Source of the DNA: Ulota crispa
Lineage: Eukaryota; Streptophyta; Bryopsida; Orthotrichales; Orthotrichaceae
NCBI GenBank assembly: GCA_963920765.1
Contig: OY987248.1
Span: 6,482,539-6,546,538, forward strand
DNA: 64,000 nucleotides
Direction of reading: 5' to 3'
In this document: one piece after another, positions 1 to 12,059 of the stretch
How positions within the stretch are numbered: position 1 is the stretch's first letter
Layout: the number at the start of each line of letters is the position of its first letter
Made by a program: the position numbers and the translations under genes
Notes under the pieces: model-generated
The model's input: the letters and a program-made list of their open reading frames with translations, nothing else
Databases searched by the model: none
What the model was told of the DNA's origin: nothing

Positions 1-149
1 GGTCCGTCCATTTCAATGGTCTTGAGTTCTCATGGACGGCGTGTACAACTATACATATAAGGTGAACCCTAACCCCTAAACCTTGAACCCTTTTTTTTGG
101 GATAAAAAAAATAAACCCTAAACCCAAAAAAATAAGGAGCCTTTAAGCA

Positions 150-870
150 CTCTTAAAACAAAAAAGATGATGTACCCCAAGTTGCGCTCTCTTTTTCCAT
201 GTAGAAGATCAATCTAGGTATATGTGGGAGAATTTTCAAATCAATTCAAACTATACAGCACAAGCACATGGGAAAAAATAGTAAGCAAAAAGAAGTAGAG
301 AATGAGTCAAAACACTAAATTTTGTAGCATTTAATTATTGAAATGAAAAAGGCAAATCCTAAAGGTTATAATGCTTGTAATACAAAATCTATTTCCTTTG
401 GTTTAATTTTTATTCCAAAATAAAGAAAACTTAGTAAAACAATTGACTTCAAAGTTTAAAGTTTTTCTAGAGTGGAGAATCCAAAATGGCCCGCAATCAA
501 GAACTCCTCATAACTACTGTGTTATTGATTGAAATTGAATGATTCAAAGCCTCTCACAGCTAACCTATTACAAAAACGTAAAGAACAAATTTCAAATTTG
601 AGTTTAAAAAAAAAAAGAATTAAAGAAGTTTTTGGGTTGCCCGGATTCCCGGAGACCCGGACGGGAAGCCCTCCTCTAGTTTTCATAAATTCATGCATAT
701 CTTCTTCATGAAATGTCAAATTGAAGAAAAAAATAGATTCCCACATAGTTCTTCAAATTCCCCACCTTCCACAAATGTTTCAAAGAATCACACAAAGTAG
801 TTCAACCATATGTACATGCCCAAAGTCCAACATGTCCCCCAAAGGACAATGGTCCCTTAGGGGTTCCCTA
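150..870. repeat. Dispersed repeat, copy A
   Basis: About 700 bp here resemble 26,290-26,960 in the same orientation. Shared landmarks occur in the same order: 'gtgggagaattttcaaatc', 'ttgattgaaattgaat', 'aaattcatgcat' and 'atgcccaaagtccaac'. The copies differ by scattered substitutions and small indels, including a short insert with CCGG motifs in this copy. No convincing coding frame is shared, so short open frames on both strands are not called as genes. It is probably a non-autonomous transposon or a fragment of one; its ends were not resolved. Confidence 0.7.
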
Positions 871-1059
871 AACCGACATAAATTGCCACTCAAAGCTCCA
901 CGCCTCCAAGTCATAAGACCCTATTAGTATGGTATAGGCTTTGTTTTTAATTCTAACTTTTTTCTCTCCAACAACCTAAACCCTAAACCCGTTTTGTTAT
1001 TCGAATCTCACTAGAAACATCTACTTCCAGGGGAATGACTTGACAACTATGAAAACAAC

Positions 1060-1312
1060 TTTTTGTGGAATTAATTGACCATAATTCCTTGGTGACCCCC
1101 TTAGGGCTCACAATTTCATGTAATTGCTCAAAGATGGAGTAACAAGGTTCCTATTCAAACCACTTAGCAATAATAGTCGGAATGACTTGCAACTTGCACA
1201 TTAAATTCCATTTAGGATGAGGGTCATGTGGGAATTTTTGTGGAATTAATTGACCATAATTCCTTGGTGGCCCCCTTAGGGCTCACAATTTCATGTAATT
1301 GCTCAAAGATGG
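1060..1312. repeat. 78-bp direct repeat pair, 175 bp apart
   Basis: Positions 1060-1137 and 1235-1312 are nearly identical, differing mainly at one GTGAC/GTGGC position. The spacer contains unrelated AT-rich sequence. This looks like a local duplication or two units of a longer decayed tandem repeat. No gene is seen around it. Confidence 0.8.
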
Positions 1313-1647
1313 GAAGGCAAGTATATGTCCGTGTCAAAAACACACGCTACATGGCTTAAACTTGAACAACATGTACTTATTAGTTAATTTATTCAGCTTC
1401 AAAGTTTTGTTAACATCCAAAAAGGGTGCCTTGGGCATTTAGGGGTTAATGGAGCATAGGGTCCATGAGCGTGTTAGTTCTATAGGAATATTCCTAGGAT
1501 TAAATGACCAAATGTTAGTTCTCACCCAATTCCAGCCAGTTCTTGCAGCCAGGGCAATGCATGTACAAATTCCTTCAGAGTTGCAATCTGGAGGGAACTT
1601 CCATGGATACTCTGACCCCTGATTGCTCTAACCATCTTCACAAGGTG

Positions 1648-1900
1648 TCCAATGGACGGCCTGCTTGTTCATTGGACGACTTCCACATCCATTTCCCAGA
1701 TGGCCTCCATGACGGACTAAACCATCGCGTCGTTAACGTGCCTGTCGCTTGGACGGCCTACCCATTGCCTGAGGACGGACTGCCTGTCCTTTTGACGGCT
1801 AGCCGTCTCATGAGGACATAGTGCTCGTCCCCTCGACAGACTGCCTGTCCCCTTGATAGCTTGCCCGTCCTCTCGACAACCTGCCCATCCCTTTGACGGA
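1648..1900. repeat. GACGG/CCGTC-rich degenerate minisatellite
   Basis: The motif 'ggacggcctgcc' and relatives such as 'gacggactgcctgtcc' recur irregularly, every 15-30 bases. Similar motif clusters occur at 8,876-9,130, 11,240-11,410 and 13,560-14,110. Open frames on both strands here (for example 1543-1821) follow from the repetitive composition and are not called as genes. Confidence 0.6.
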
Positions 1901-2110
1901 CTGCCATTCCAAGGAATTGCATACTTATACGTCCCTTTTGGTTCAATGTGCACAAGTCCCTCCTGCTTTGATAGTGCTTCCTTGGCCTAGATTGTCTTCA
2001 ATCCTTGCTTGGGAGCGCGGGTGCTTAGGTAGGGGCTCGGGTGAAGGAGGGGGGGGGGGAGTTTTGCAAATTTTGCAAATCCTAAATCCTAAATTAATTG
2101 TTCTTCATAT

Positions 2111-2625
2111 TTGATTTATATTTCAATGGCGGGGCATGATTTTTCAAAGGAGAAGGTAGATGCTTGGTTCACAAGCATTGGAGATCCAGTCGTGCAAATA
2201 TCTCCAAAGTCAATAGATGGCGTTTTGGAGGCCATAGTTGCAGGACTAGATGGAGTCAATCCTGTGGGTGCTAGGGAATCTTTGAAGGGGGAGAAACAAA
2301 AGCAACAAAAGAGGCGCAAAGCTACGAATCTTGAGGATCACCTAAGGAAGATTGCAATGAGGAGGTTGCAAGAAGTGGCAATGAATTTTTTTGATCAGTA
2401 CTTCACCTTGCAACTGAATATGGCATACATCTCGCACAGAATGCAAGGAGTGGATATTGTTAAGAAAAAAATCCACCACTTGTTCTAGACAGCGATGAGC
2501 AAGGATGAGTGGCTGGAGGACCGGACAAAGGTGAGCTTCCATAAATGGCTTGCTGATCAAGTGCAGACTTGTGTCTTCAACCCGGTCTAATTTGCCAAAA
2601 ACATCAAAGGTTTCAAACAAGATGA
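2111..2625 (+). pseudogene. Unknown ORF upstream of kinase-like gene, broken
   Basis: A frame opens at 2111 (internal Met at 2126, MAGHDFSKEKVDAWF) and runs 125 codons to a TAG at 2486-2488. The same frame then continues with sensible composition (TAMSKDEWLEDRTKVSF) past that stop to a TAA near 2588. It is lysine- and glutamate-rich and probably alpha-helical. I do not recognise the family. It lies just upstream of, and on the same strand as, the kinase-like frame at 2740, so it may be the N-terminal part of the same ancestral gene, joined by an intron or a frameshift near 2,650-2,740. Both stops are one C-to-T step from CAG and CAA. Confidence 0.45.
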
Positions 2626-2739
2626 TGGGCAGGAGCGTTGAAGGTGTTGCTTAGGTAGGTATACTGGTGGCACAATGCAATCCGTGCATTCTCCTCAAGC
2701 AATATTTGCTCTGCTCCTTGGTTTCAGAAGAGTCAAAAC

Positions 2740-3783
2740 TTGGCCATAGGTCAAGGGGCAGCAAGAGGGGTCGTGTTCCTCAAGCAAGGGGTGGTGGTGA
2801 ATGTCTGTTCCACCAATAGCAAACAAGGGGGGCATGGACAAGTGCGTAGAGTTATCCTCCAAAATTGTAAACATATTCTCAATACAATGGAATTAGCGGG
2901 AAAGACATCTTTGCATGTTGATGATTTGAAGAAGGCTAGGGAGAAGTTGTGCAATGAGGCATTGGTTTGCCCATGCAAGCATCCAGGAGTCATCAAAATC
3001 TTTGCTGTGAACAACACGACTATGGAATGTTATTCACAGTGGTGGAACGGAGGTACTCTGGGTGCCATGTTTCATTTGGATTGCATGAACAAAGACTATG
3101 AAGAAATTGGAGAGCTTGCATATTACGCAACTCCACAAGTGATGGAAGAAACCAAACAAATCATGGCATACAGACGGAACCGCACTGAACTTGCATGGGT
3201 GTTGACTTGCATCGTCAAGGCAATGCAACAATATTTGGTATTACACAACGACATCACGCTAGATAACATCATGCTGTACTTTCCGAACATTGATGGAAGA
3301 ACTGTGTGGTTTGGGCTATGCAATTGGGGAATAGGCAGTTGCCTGAATGAAATAACCCCTTCATTGTACCAATTCCAAGACCTTGGATAGTTGCAAGCAA
3401 CAAGGAAAAAATGTTGGTAGGTGGCATTGGAATTGATGTACTTGGCCAGAGGGGCGAGGCCTTTTGTATGTTCCACTAGGGTGGTGAAGCCACCATGTGT
3501 AGGTATACACACAAATGGGTATGCCGTAGGAAAAATTGCAGCAAAAGTATGGAAGGAAGACAGAGGAAATGAAGAGATGATTCCTGATAATACTGCGTTT
3601 ATGGTGTTCCAGGCAATATTGAGGGAATTGTGCAAGGAGGATCCACTGCAACGACGCTCAGTGACACATGCCGTGCAACAACTTAGTAGGGCTCCAACAA
3701 ATTGGACACCACCTGTGGGTTTCTACTGCGCAGCCCAAAAAGAACAAGAATTAAAGGACAAAAAAGCAAGGAAGGAAGGCTAG
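2740..3783 (+). pseudogene. Protein-kinase-like pseudogene
   Basis: One frame runs from 2740 to 3783, broken by TAG codons at 3388-3390 and 3418-3420. Kinase landmarks occur in order: a glycine-rich GGHGQVRRV loop near residue 31, a Glu-containing helix followed by KHPGVIKIF, a catalytic-loop match HNDITLDNIML, NWG where DFG is expected, a possible activation-segment end (MYLARG), and a C-lobe ending DPLQRRSVTHAVQQL, like the usual RxT helix. The catalytic Asp and Asn of the loop are kept. The HRD arginine, the catalytic-loop lysine and the DFG aspartate are replaced. If ever translated it would be a likely pseudokinase. The protein ends in a lysine-rich tail. The family is inferred from motif order, and a transposon-carried origin is possible. 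Confidence 0.6.
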
Positions 3784-3789
3784 GTATTA

Positions 3790-5545
3790 GTATATTACAA
3801 GTCAAGCACAAATTTTGGGTTGGACTACGTAGCACTAGCCACTAGGGTCTAATACTCCATTATAATAGTGGCAAAAGAGATGTGTAGCAATGCTTGCATT
3901 CTTCTAGGAATGTAACATTATGTACGTCCCTTTTTATATAAATAAATAAATGTTCTGTTGACCCTTTTCAGGATGTTTGTAATGAACTATTTTGCGGTAT
4001 GTCATTCAATTTACTCCAATTGTGAAGTGTACCTCAAAGGGTCAAAGTTTGTACAGTAATATGCAAAATTCAACAAAAGCATTAGAAGTACAACATGTGC
4101 TTTGATCTTTATCAAACTAACCCTAAACTCTTGAAAGACAGTTGTCTATTGGGGAAAGGCTAGGCTTTGTTGCTTTGGCCTTTGGAAATGTACGTATTTG
4201 TGAACTATTTCTTGTGATTTTCTAAGGGCTTTACTAAAGGTTGAGGAAGTAGAGACCTATGTGGGCATGCAGTTATTTGTTAATTCCGTCATTTGATGAT
4301 AAAGCTATGCTTGATCTTAGTTACTTAGGGACATTTGCTTAAAATTGCGTGTATAAGTGTATCTCAAACTTTGAATCCAACCGGTGAAATTCTTTGTAAT
4401 GAAAATTGTTCCAATATTAGAATTTTATTCTGGCATTCAAAGTAATCTATAAAAGAGAAACTTAGAGTGATTCAAATTAAATCGATGAAGTGAAGGTTTT
4501 AGCATTTTTGGTAGTTTTTTTTATAGTCAATGAGGGGTTGTACACTCTAAAATAATCATAGAAGCCATTTGGTTTAATTGATTTTATATATTTTGGGAAA
4601 TCAATTAAATCAAACTAAGTAGATTGTGTACCTCAATTTTGTAATTGTCCGGAATTCCGGATTAGCATACTTCATTTCAAATGTTAAATGCTTATCCATT
4701 TAGTGATTTCAGTCACCCTAAAGCTGTATCTACTCGCTAATTTTCCCATTTGTCCACTGTCATATGTATGGTTATAAACTTACAACTGTTTTAAAATCCA
4801 TGAAACCCGGTACTATAAAGTACCTAAACCCTGAACCCCTATACTCTAAATTGATGTCATACATCAAGAAATCATATTGCAACCCCTAAACCTTGAACCT
4901 TAAAAAAATCAAGGGTAAAAGGCAAATGAGTGCATGGATTGTGTGGTCATCATAGATTATAATTTTTGTTACATTAAATTAAAATGTGTCACTGCGTATC
5001 ATTTGGAAAGAGCTTATCTCCACAATGAATTGTTGTAGACCCTAAACCATGGGCAAAGACCTCTTAGCCGCATTTTCCTAATTGTTGAACCCTAACCCCT
5101 GAACCCTAAACATCCTCAAAGTGGCATTTTGCATTGATATTGACATAGCAAAAAGTATGGTCCTTTAGAGGGTTAAACCCTAAACCCAGAATTGCCTCTA
5201 TGTTTTATGAGTACCCCACAAGCCCAAATGAAATGAAGCACTATAAATTTCAACCCACTCTCCCTTATGCAAAAAATGAAATATTGCAGAAGCAATGTTT
5301 GTTTTAAAATTTAGGGAAAAAGATCTATTATGGACTAGTATAAAAACACATGGACATAATCTGCAAAAAGGATGTAAAAGGTAATTATGCATGTCCTTTG
5401 TCACTTCATGAGACTATGAGAGTGAAAGAAGCAAGTTTGATTATTCATAATGATGCCAAAATTGGCATGTAGAGTGATGAACAATGAGCACCCGAAACCC
5501 TTGCACATGAGAACATGAAGACGTCATTCTCTTCCACATAGAATC
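3790..5545. other. Gene-free AT-rich stretch with CCCTAAA-type tracts
   Basis: No long reading frame or recognisable domain is seen on either strand. Short degenerate 'aaccctaaaccc' tracts occur at about 4,800-4,900, 5,040-5,110 and 5,175. They are scattered and imperfect, like interstitial telomere-type repeats rather than a chromosome end. Confidence 0.5.
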
Positions 5546-5547
5546 AC

Positions 5548-8086
5548 TCAACAATTTCCATGCCTAAGATTGCGCTTGGAAATAACTATGTTACCCTCTT
5601 TGGTAGTAATATGATTGTTGCCAAGTCCAAGTATTGGAATTTGTCGCGGCACTCTATAATCACTATCTCTTGGAACCTTGTCCAAGTCACCAGACATAGC
5701 CCCAATGGATTCAGAATGGTCATCATCGTTGGATCTAGCACTGCCACTTTGACTTGATGCATCAAGAAGGGGGACGAGGTTAGTAGAAGGAGAAGGACAA
5801 ACAATGGAGGACACTGTCTGAACAAGTCTTTGCCCGGTTGCATCCATCACCCCATTTGTATTGGGCATCCCTACAGAGTCAAATGGTTGGGATGCCGCAT
5901 GTTCTCTTTGCAATCTTTGCCGTTCTCTTTTACTCACATGTTCACTAGTAGTACCTTGTTGATGAGGACGCTTAGATGGATTGTTTGGATGTACACCTAG
6001 GCGTGATGAAGCCCGGTTTGAAGTCCTACACTTTGGCATCTTTAGAGTTGGAAAGAGATTAGTCAATTGTGTGCCTGTCAACAAAGACGATGCAGTAGGA
6101 TGAACCTCGGAAGAAGACAGCCTTGACAAATTTGGAATTGGTGGATTGTCCAATATGGGCATTTTGTGTTGCACTCCAATTGAAACTTCGTGTGGAGGGG
6201 GCATATCCATCATAGGGGTACAAGAGGGCTCTTCTATACAAGCATTTTTAGCAGGCAATGCTGGTGGTATGACCTCATCATGTTTGCATTCTCCTTGAAC
6301 TTAAATACCACCTGGTAATGTTAAAGTAGCCACTTGTTAGTCATGAGTGATTAGAATTGGCTGAGTTTCTACCACAATGTCCTCCTCTATATTTCTCTCG
6401 CTTGGTACATCAGTCCATGCATGTGGAATATGCGGTGGTCTTTGTTTGAGTCTCTCATGGCCATTGCTAATGTTATCCCCCTCATCAAAGTTAAATATGG
6501 ACTCATCAATTAGGGTACGCCTTTCCTGCCTCCCACTATCCGTACAAAATGGGTCACCGCTTTCATCGGAGTTGTCATTGTTGGAGTTGGAGAGAACAGA
6601 TCCATGGTCCAGACCATCAAATTCTTCTGTCACGGAGTCTTCTGATATCATGTTCTCGATATACCACCTTGTTGGATCAGCTGCAACCCTGTCCTTCAAG
6701 ATCCTGGAATTTATGTAAATGTAAACCAATTGCTTTGCACGCTCAGATGTCAACCTATTGCGGGCATTGTTGTGAACAAAGGAGTACATGCTCCAATTGC
6801 GTTTGCATGATGATGCAGAGCATACTTGTGCAAGGATCCTTTTGGCAATCAGTGCAAGAGTATGGGCACCTGCTCCAAGAAGATCCCACCATTCATGGGG
6901 CTCTAAATTTAAAGTGTGAATGTGTGGGAGTCCACCAAATTGGCCTTGCCTCTCTCGAAAAGCTTGGAACTCAGACAAAGCTGAGGCAAATGCTTAGTCT
7001 CCAACTGACATTCTATGCAATGCTCTCAATATGGCCTATTTTGCTTCATTGTGGTCCATTAGCATGACTTCATCAAGTAGGAAGGGATTCAATAGAGCAC
7101 TTGCGTAATGCAGACATGTTCTCATCATATCCCACCTTGCATAAAATTTGTCTTCAGCGCGATCTACATAATGAGCTGGTAAAGAAAACAGTGGATCCTT
7201 GAAAGATAAAACCGTCTTCTCCACGTTCTTCATCACAAGCCATGCCTTCCACATATATGGACATTTGGCATCAAACTCTCAAAGGGCAACCAAGACAGGC
7301 TCCACCATACGCACGTAGTTCAAACATGACCTCCAAAAGGCATCTGATCGCACATGTTGTCGAATAGAATCCGCATTTTTTTGCGTTTTGTTTGTTGTCA
7401 ATTCCCTCATGTATTCATTCCATTGCGGATCATGGATAGTCAATTCCACGGCTTCTCTTACTTCCACCAACCACTCAATCATGAGGAATGTTGTCGCAAA
7501 GCGCGTCTCATTTGGCTTTTTTAGCATGTGATTGGGAGAATGTCGATGAAAGATTGCAAGTGGCATGTGATGCCTGCGAATGTAATTCACAATGACCCTC
7601 ACTTTCCCCACAATGCTAGTTATCCAATCTTGTTTTTTCCAATCCTCAAAAAAAAGGTCAAGCACAAGTGTTGCACAACCTTGGAAGTAAATGTGTGGAA
7701 TCCGTTCAATTATTTGAGCAGAGGCAGCACACATACTCTCTGCGTTGTCTGTGCAAACCTGTACTACGTTCTGACCCCACCTCTTTGATGAAATCAAGCA
7801 TACAATTAGCCACATAGGTAGCGTCTTTGCTTTCACCTGTCGTATCTACTGATCCAAGAAATACCTCTCCGCTTGTACATGCCAACATGACATTGATCAT
7901 TGGCCAATGTAAGACATTGTCCCATCCATCAGAGCATATAGTCACACCATACTTATGGATTGGTCCCATTGTCTTCTCTACCACCGTTGCTACCACTTTG
8001 TCTTTTGCAAATTCCAAGAGCTTTGTACAAAGTGCATGGTAAGCTGGAGGTTTGTACGCAACTTTTGCCTCTGATGTTGATTTCAC
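5548..8086 (-). pseudogene. hAT-family transposase, decayed
   Basis: Read on the minus strand, the frame at 8086-7706 contains YGVTICSDGWDN and VFLGSVDTTGESKDATYVA, the DUF659/RNase H-like start of plant hAT transposases. A frameshift near 7,790 leads into a second frame that stays the same from 7836 to 5548. That frame carries VVQVCTDNAESMCAA, HIYFQGCATLVLDL, NETRFATTFLMIEWL, then EFDAKCPYMWKAWL and the C-terminal dimerisation region SCKRNWSMYSFVHNNARNRLTSERAKQLVYI. At least four in-frame stops interrupt it, including a TGA just before EFDAKCPY where family members usually carry Arg. The part below 6337 is a Ser/Pro/Asn-rich tail of unknown role. It would have acted as a cut-and-paste transposase; this copy cannot make an intact protein. 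Confidence 0.8.
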
Positions 8087-8275
8087 TGCATCTACAAAAG
8101 TAGGGTGCTTTGCTACATTGAATGGTATATTAGCTTCATAAAAAAACTTAGTCCTTCTTGTCTAGCAATTGTTTCTTTGAAGAGTTCATTCCTTCTTGTA
8201 TAGATAATTGCCTCAAAGGTCAACTAGGGTTAAATTAGGGCCAGATGCCTTTGAGGATCATACTTGGGAGCATTG

Positions 8276-8726
8276 TCATTCATACGGTTCAGCATCGTCA
8301 TTTGCTGAGACTGAAGTAGTACGCTGCCGGTCCCCTTGTACCGCACTTATTGGAGTTGTTGACGGCAATGTCACTTCCACATTATTTACAATTTTGCCCA
8401 AAGAGACAGTAGGTACATTTCCTCCACAATTGAAAAACATGGCCTTTACAGTTGCAGTAACTTTGTTGCAAGACCTCACACCAAGGAGGTTATTATTTCC
8501 TTTGTACCCCAAATGGAAAAGCAAGCAATCTTTTCAATAACTTATTAAAGTCCCACAATAATTGCATGCACTTTTTCCATCTGGTTGTTGCGTGTACCAT
8601 GGGTTCCACTGAGTCCTCCCCCCTCCCATTGCTACTACTTGTTCTTCTACCTGACCTTGCAAAGAAGAGAGCAAGATTAGTATTCTGAATGAAAGGTGAT
8701 GAAGAAACAACACTTGTTGCTTTCAC
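8276..8726 (-). pseudogene. Probable N-terminal remnant of the hAT transposase
   Basis: Two short minus-strand frames (8726-8493 and 8524-8276) lie directly upstream of the hAT body. They contain WKKCMQLLWDFNK and VRSCNKVTATVKAMFFNCGG, which resemble the spaced Cys/aromatic pattern of a degraded BED-type zinc finger. The frames overlap and differ, so frameshifts are implied. The assignment rests mainly on position and is tentative. Confidence 0.4.
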
Positions 8727-8875
8727 AACAAGTGCTCCTCATACACGCCCTTCTTTGACTTCCCTCCAGTGCAATGGTTGTAGATCATCCAAGTCATAGG
8801 AGCAAAGATGAACAAGGAGAAGTGACCTTCAATACGAGGGAGTCCTTCTTATGGTCCCTAAACCCTAAAACTTTT

Positions 8876-9130
8876 GTGGACGGCCAGTCCTACCCAACAG
8901 ACTAGAAAAGTCAACGGGCCGTCCACTAGACGGCCCATGCGTCCAGTCAACGGACTCAGCCCTCATTTGACGAGCCATGCGTCCAGTCGACGGACCGTGC
9001 GTCTAGTCAACGTACCGTAAGTCTAGTCAACGATCTTGTTGTGCAGTTGACGGTCTTGTCGACGGACTTCATCCATGGCTTGGACGGCCCGTCAGCATTG
9101 CAGACAAATCCTATTGTGTTTGGACACGTC
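8876..9130. repeat. Degenerate ~20-30 bp repeat with GTCCAGTCAACGGAC core
   Basis: Units such as 'catgcgtccagtcaacggac', 'catgcgtccagtcgacggac' and 'gtaagtctagtcaacga' follow one another with drift. This is the same GACGG-type sequence family as at 1,648, 11,240 and 13,560, but with longer units. Substitutions between units are mostly transitions. Confidence 0.65.
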
Positions 9131-9180
9131 AGGAAGGAAGCGTCGTGACATCTAGACGTGAAAACCCAACGTCATGTCAG

Positions 9181-9836
9181 TTTAGAAAACCCTAGGTTCA
9201 AGTCCTTGTCCTTGCAATTCTTTTGAATTTATTATTTTTGCTTATAACTTTTAAATAAGAAACTGAAATTAAAAAAAATTTGTTGCATGTGAAATTGAAC
9301 CACACTAGTCAAATTTTCCTGGTTTAATGTTTCTTCAAACCAAATACTTTTGTATGCTAAAATAGCCTCCAAACTTGCAAAATAATGATAATTATTTCAT
9401 CTGTAATACAATTACAGTTTTAGTTCATTATTGGACATTTGGGCTAGTATGTGGTGTACTATTTAAGGCCCATTGGGGGTACCCATGAGGTCTTGGATTC
9501 AAGTCCACGACCTTGTAATTCTTTAAAACTTGTTATTTTTGCTTATAACTTTTAAATAAGGAATAAAAATTTAAAAAAAATCGGTGGAGGCAAATCTGAA
9601 CTACATTAGCCAACTTTTTTTGGTTTAGAGGTTCTTAAAAACAAATCTTTAGTCTACTGAAATAGCCTTAGAACTTCAAAACTTGCAAACTAATGATAAT
9701 ACTATCATTTACAATACAAGTACAATATTAATTCTCTATTGGACATCTAGCCTAGCACATAGTGTAATGGTGAAGGCCCATGGGCTAGTATCCATGAGGT
9801 CTTGGGTTCAATTCCTTGCCCTTGTAATTCCTTGCA
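9181..9836. repeat. ~305-bp tandem repeat with tRNA-like promoter boxes
   Basis: Two units and part of a third are visible. The landmark 'ggttcaagtccttg' and variants occurs at about 9,193, 9,497 and 9,805, followed by 'ttgtaattcttt' and, in the first two, 'tatttttgcttataactttt'. Units 2 and 3 also share 'cccatgaggtcttgg'. The motif 'gggttcaattcc' at 9,805 resembles a pol III B box and 'tagtgtaatggtgaagg' upstream resembles an A box, as in tRNA-derived SINEs. A tandem SINE-like origin is inferred. Confidence 0.65.
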
Positions 9837-9879
9837 AGGAGGAGGACCAAATGAGGTTTTGGTGTAAATCTTGACAACT

Positions 9880-10088
9880 GAAGCTAGCAAACGATCTTGG
9901 TTGTTGATTGAGGGCAAAATCATGCCTATATATGCCATGTGCAAGTGTCAGCTGTACAAAGTCTGCATCCACATACTTGCACTTGTGGTTGAGTTTGAAT
10001 GGGAACTTTGGACAGCTGACACTTGCAAGTTGCATATATTGGCACGATCCTGCCCTCAACCGTAAACCATCCAACGATTGCAGCTACC
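9880..10088. mobile_element. MITE-like inverted repeat (~209 bp)
   Basis: Two ~75-base arms are imperfect reverse complements. The left arm has 'gagggcaaaatcatgcc', then 'caagtgtcagctgtacaaagt'-type sequence; the right arm mirrors it as 'actttggacagctgacacttg' and 'ggcacgatcctgccctc'. A ~45-bp loop lies between. Matching open frames on both strands are a consequence of this symmetry and are not genes. Target duplications were not resolved. Confidence 0.7.
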
Positions 10089-10089
10089 A

Positions 10090-11235
10090 TGACCCTCACA
10101 CTAGCACTAGCCAACACATTCTTTTATGTTTTCTTGGCTTTCATGCATTCAAGTGCAAAGTAACTCTTAGGCAATAGCGCGCTGATTCCTTGCACAAACT
10201 TGCCCGCAAACTTGTTCGTCTGTCAATTACAGTTGTCAAATTATTCACATTGGCTGTTGGTACTGATGTGAAGGCTTGGGCAAGTGTAGTTAACAAGCAA
10301 TCATGGTTGTGGGCAAGAGATCGCACATATTAGCAATAACATGTCCTCATTCACATACTAGCAATTTTGGTTGACTTTTGCATGTTGAGGTGGATTTTGA
10401 TTTTGCAGCATTGTGCTGCATGTAATTGAGCTGAAAGGATCATGTGGTTGAATTGTCAAGTGGAAGGAGTCTCATGACCCCTCTTTTGTGTTTCTTCAAG
10501 ACTTTGCAAGTTTTCAGCAATCTTCATATTTTATCCAATTTCTTTGGCCTATTTGTTCAAAAGGGAAAGTGATTTTGGTCTTGATTTTTTCTTCTTGAGT
10601 CATCATTGTGAATTGATTTGTCCCTTCTATTTGGTGCTTTTGGTTGCTGACCCCACAACACCAAGTCGGTTGCTAGATTGCCTACACGCAACCTGATTGA
10701 CAACCACTTCAAACATCCAACAATAAATCAGCATACTACTATCAGTGAGAGAAGAATCCTTTGCAACCCACACCTCTTGTAATAGTTGTTGTGGATCATT
10801 GCAAAGGAAACGCAAACTCCATTCACCTAATAACAATTGCAAAATTGCAATAGCATGGCCTTTATGGCGCTCTAATTTTGCCAAATCTACTTTTTTGAGT
10901 TCTTCTCCGTGCCTGGCATCAACAAGCAACAAATTGCAAGAGGCATGTCGACTCCAAAATCAGTTGGAGGCATGCTTGTATTCCCACCACTCTACCCAGC
11001 ACTACATTTATATTGTCAAATAATGTTGGCAACACTAATTACAAAGCTTAACACTAAATGTCAACAATCCCTTTAATGTTGCCAATACTAAATTTCAACA
11101 TATACACTAATAGTTGTTTTTTGTAAATTTTGGGAGGAATTTTATATGTACAGGGTTACATTTAGTGTTTGAAATTGATTTTTGGTAAAAAATTGGTTAA
11201 TATATTTATTCAAAAAATTAAGCATGAATTTTATA
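10090..11235. other. No supported gene
   Basis: The longest frame is a minus-strand 101-codon ORF at 10627-10932 (RHGEELKKVDLAKLERHKGHA) with no recognisable family or neighbour. Nothing else is seen apart from AT-rich tracts. Confidence 0.4.
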
Positions 11236-11239
11236 AGGT

Positions 11240-11410
11240 GTTGAAGCGGGCCATCCAACTAGACTGTCTATCTAGCCATCCAACAAGGCCGTCCACTTGG
11301 CCATCTAACGAGGCCGTCCACTTGGCCGTCCAACAAGACCATCAAACAAGGCCATCCATCTGGCCGTTTGACCAAGCTGTCCATTTAGCCGTTGTCGGAT
11401 TGAGAGGAGT
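11240..11410. repeat. CCGTCCA-type minisatellite
   Basis: Tandem degenerate units of roughly 11-22 bases around 'ggccgtccacttggccat' and 'ggccgtccaacaagacc' fill this interval. An open frame on the plus strand (11169-11429) simply translates the repeat (HPTRPSTWPSNEAVHLA) and is not called as a gene. Confidence 0.75.
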
Positions 11411-11884
11411 ATGCCTTGGGAACACGTAGGGTATCTTGCTGCAATCGTGCGTTGCCGACTAAAATTGTCGTCAATTTTGATCTTCTCTTCAAATCTTCAG
11501 TCTTCAGTCTTTCGTTGACCTATCCTGTAGCTGACTCTAAGGGTATAAGAGTCAAGGTAGGGATAAGAGCCCACTGGATACGGGACGGGTAGATCGGGAC
11601 AGCAGACACGAGCTGCTGTTTGTATGACGGAATCTTAAAATCAAATTCACGATCTGCTGGCCAATACTCCAGATCGTGAGAATAGAGCAAGTCTCGACCA
11701 TGTGGGTGATCAATCCCACTTTGTCACCACAACAATAAATGGGGTTAAGTTTGGTTAAATCCAATCTGCCCGCAACAAGGTTTACAAAACAGAATGAAAA
11801 TGAATTGACAAACGAGCCCCCAAAACCGGCTGGAAATAACAAAGCCACATCCCACATATACATAAAAAATAAACCCAAAATATT

Positions 11885-11958
11885 TCTCTTGAAATCTTCA
11901 TGTCTTCAGATCTTCAAGTCTTCATGTTTTCAAGTCTTCATGTCTTCAAGTCTTCATG
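11885..11958. repeat. TCTTCAWG microsatellite
   Basis: Eight- to nine-base units of 'tcttcatg' and 'tcttcaag' repeat about eight times with a few interruptions. Confidence 0.8.
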
Positions 11959-12059
11959 TTTTAATAAAAACAGTGAGATAAATCACAAATAATAAGTCCT
12001 AGAAAAACAGCGACCTTCTATCTAGTGCCACAGATGGCTCAAAGATTCAAATGCTAAGT

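Noticed and set aside
60..5180. CCCTAAA-like tracts as a telomere
   Set aside because: They are short, degenerate and scattered among unrelated sequence, with no terminal array.
5560..7788. Plus-strand ORFs opposite the hAT transposase
   Set aside because: They are shadows of the minus-strand frame and carry no domain.
9808..10177. Overlapping ORFs on both strands near 10,000
   Set aside because: They arise from the inverted-repeat symmetry of the MITE.
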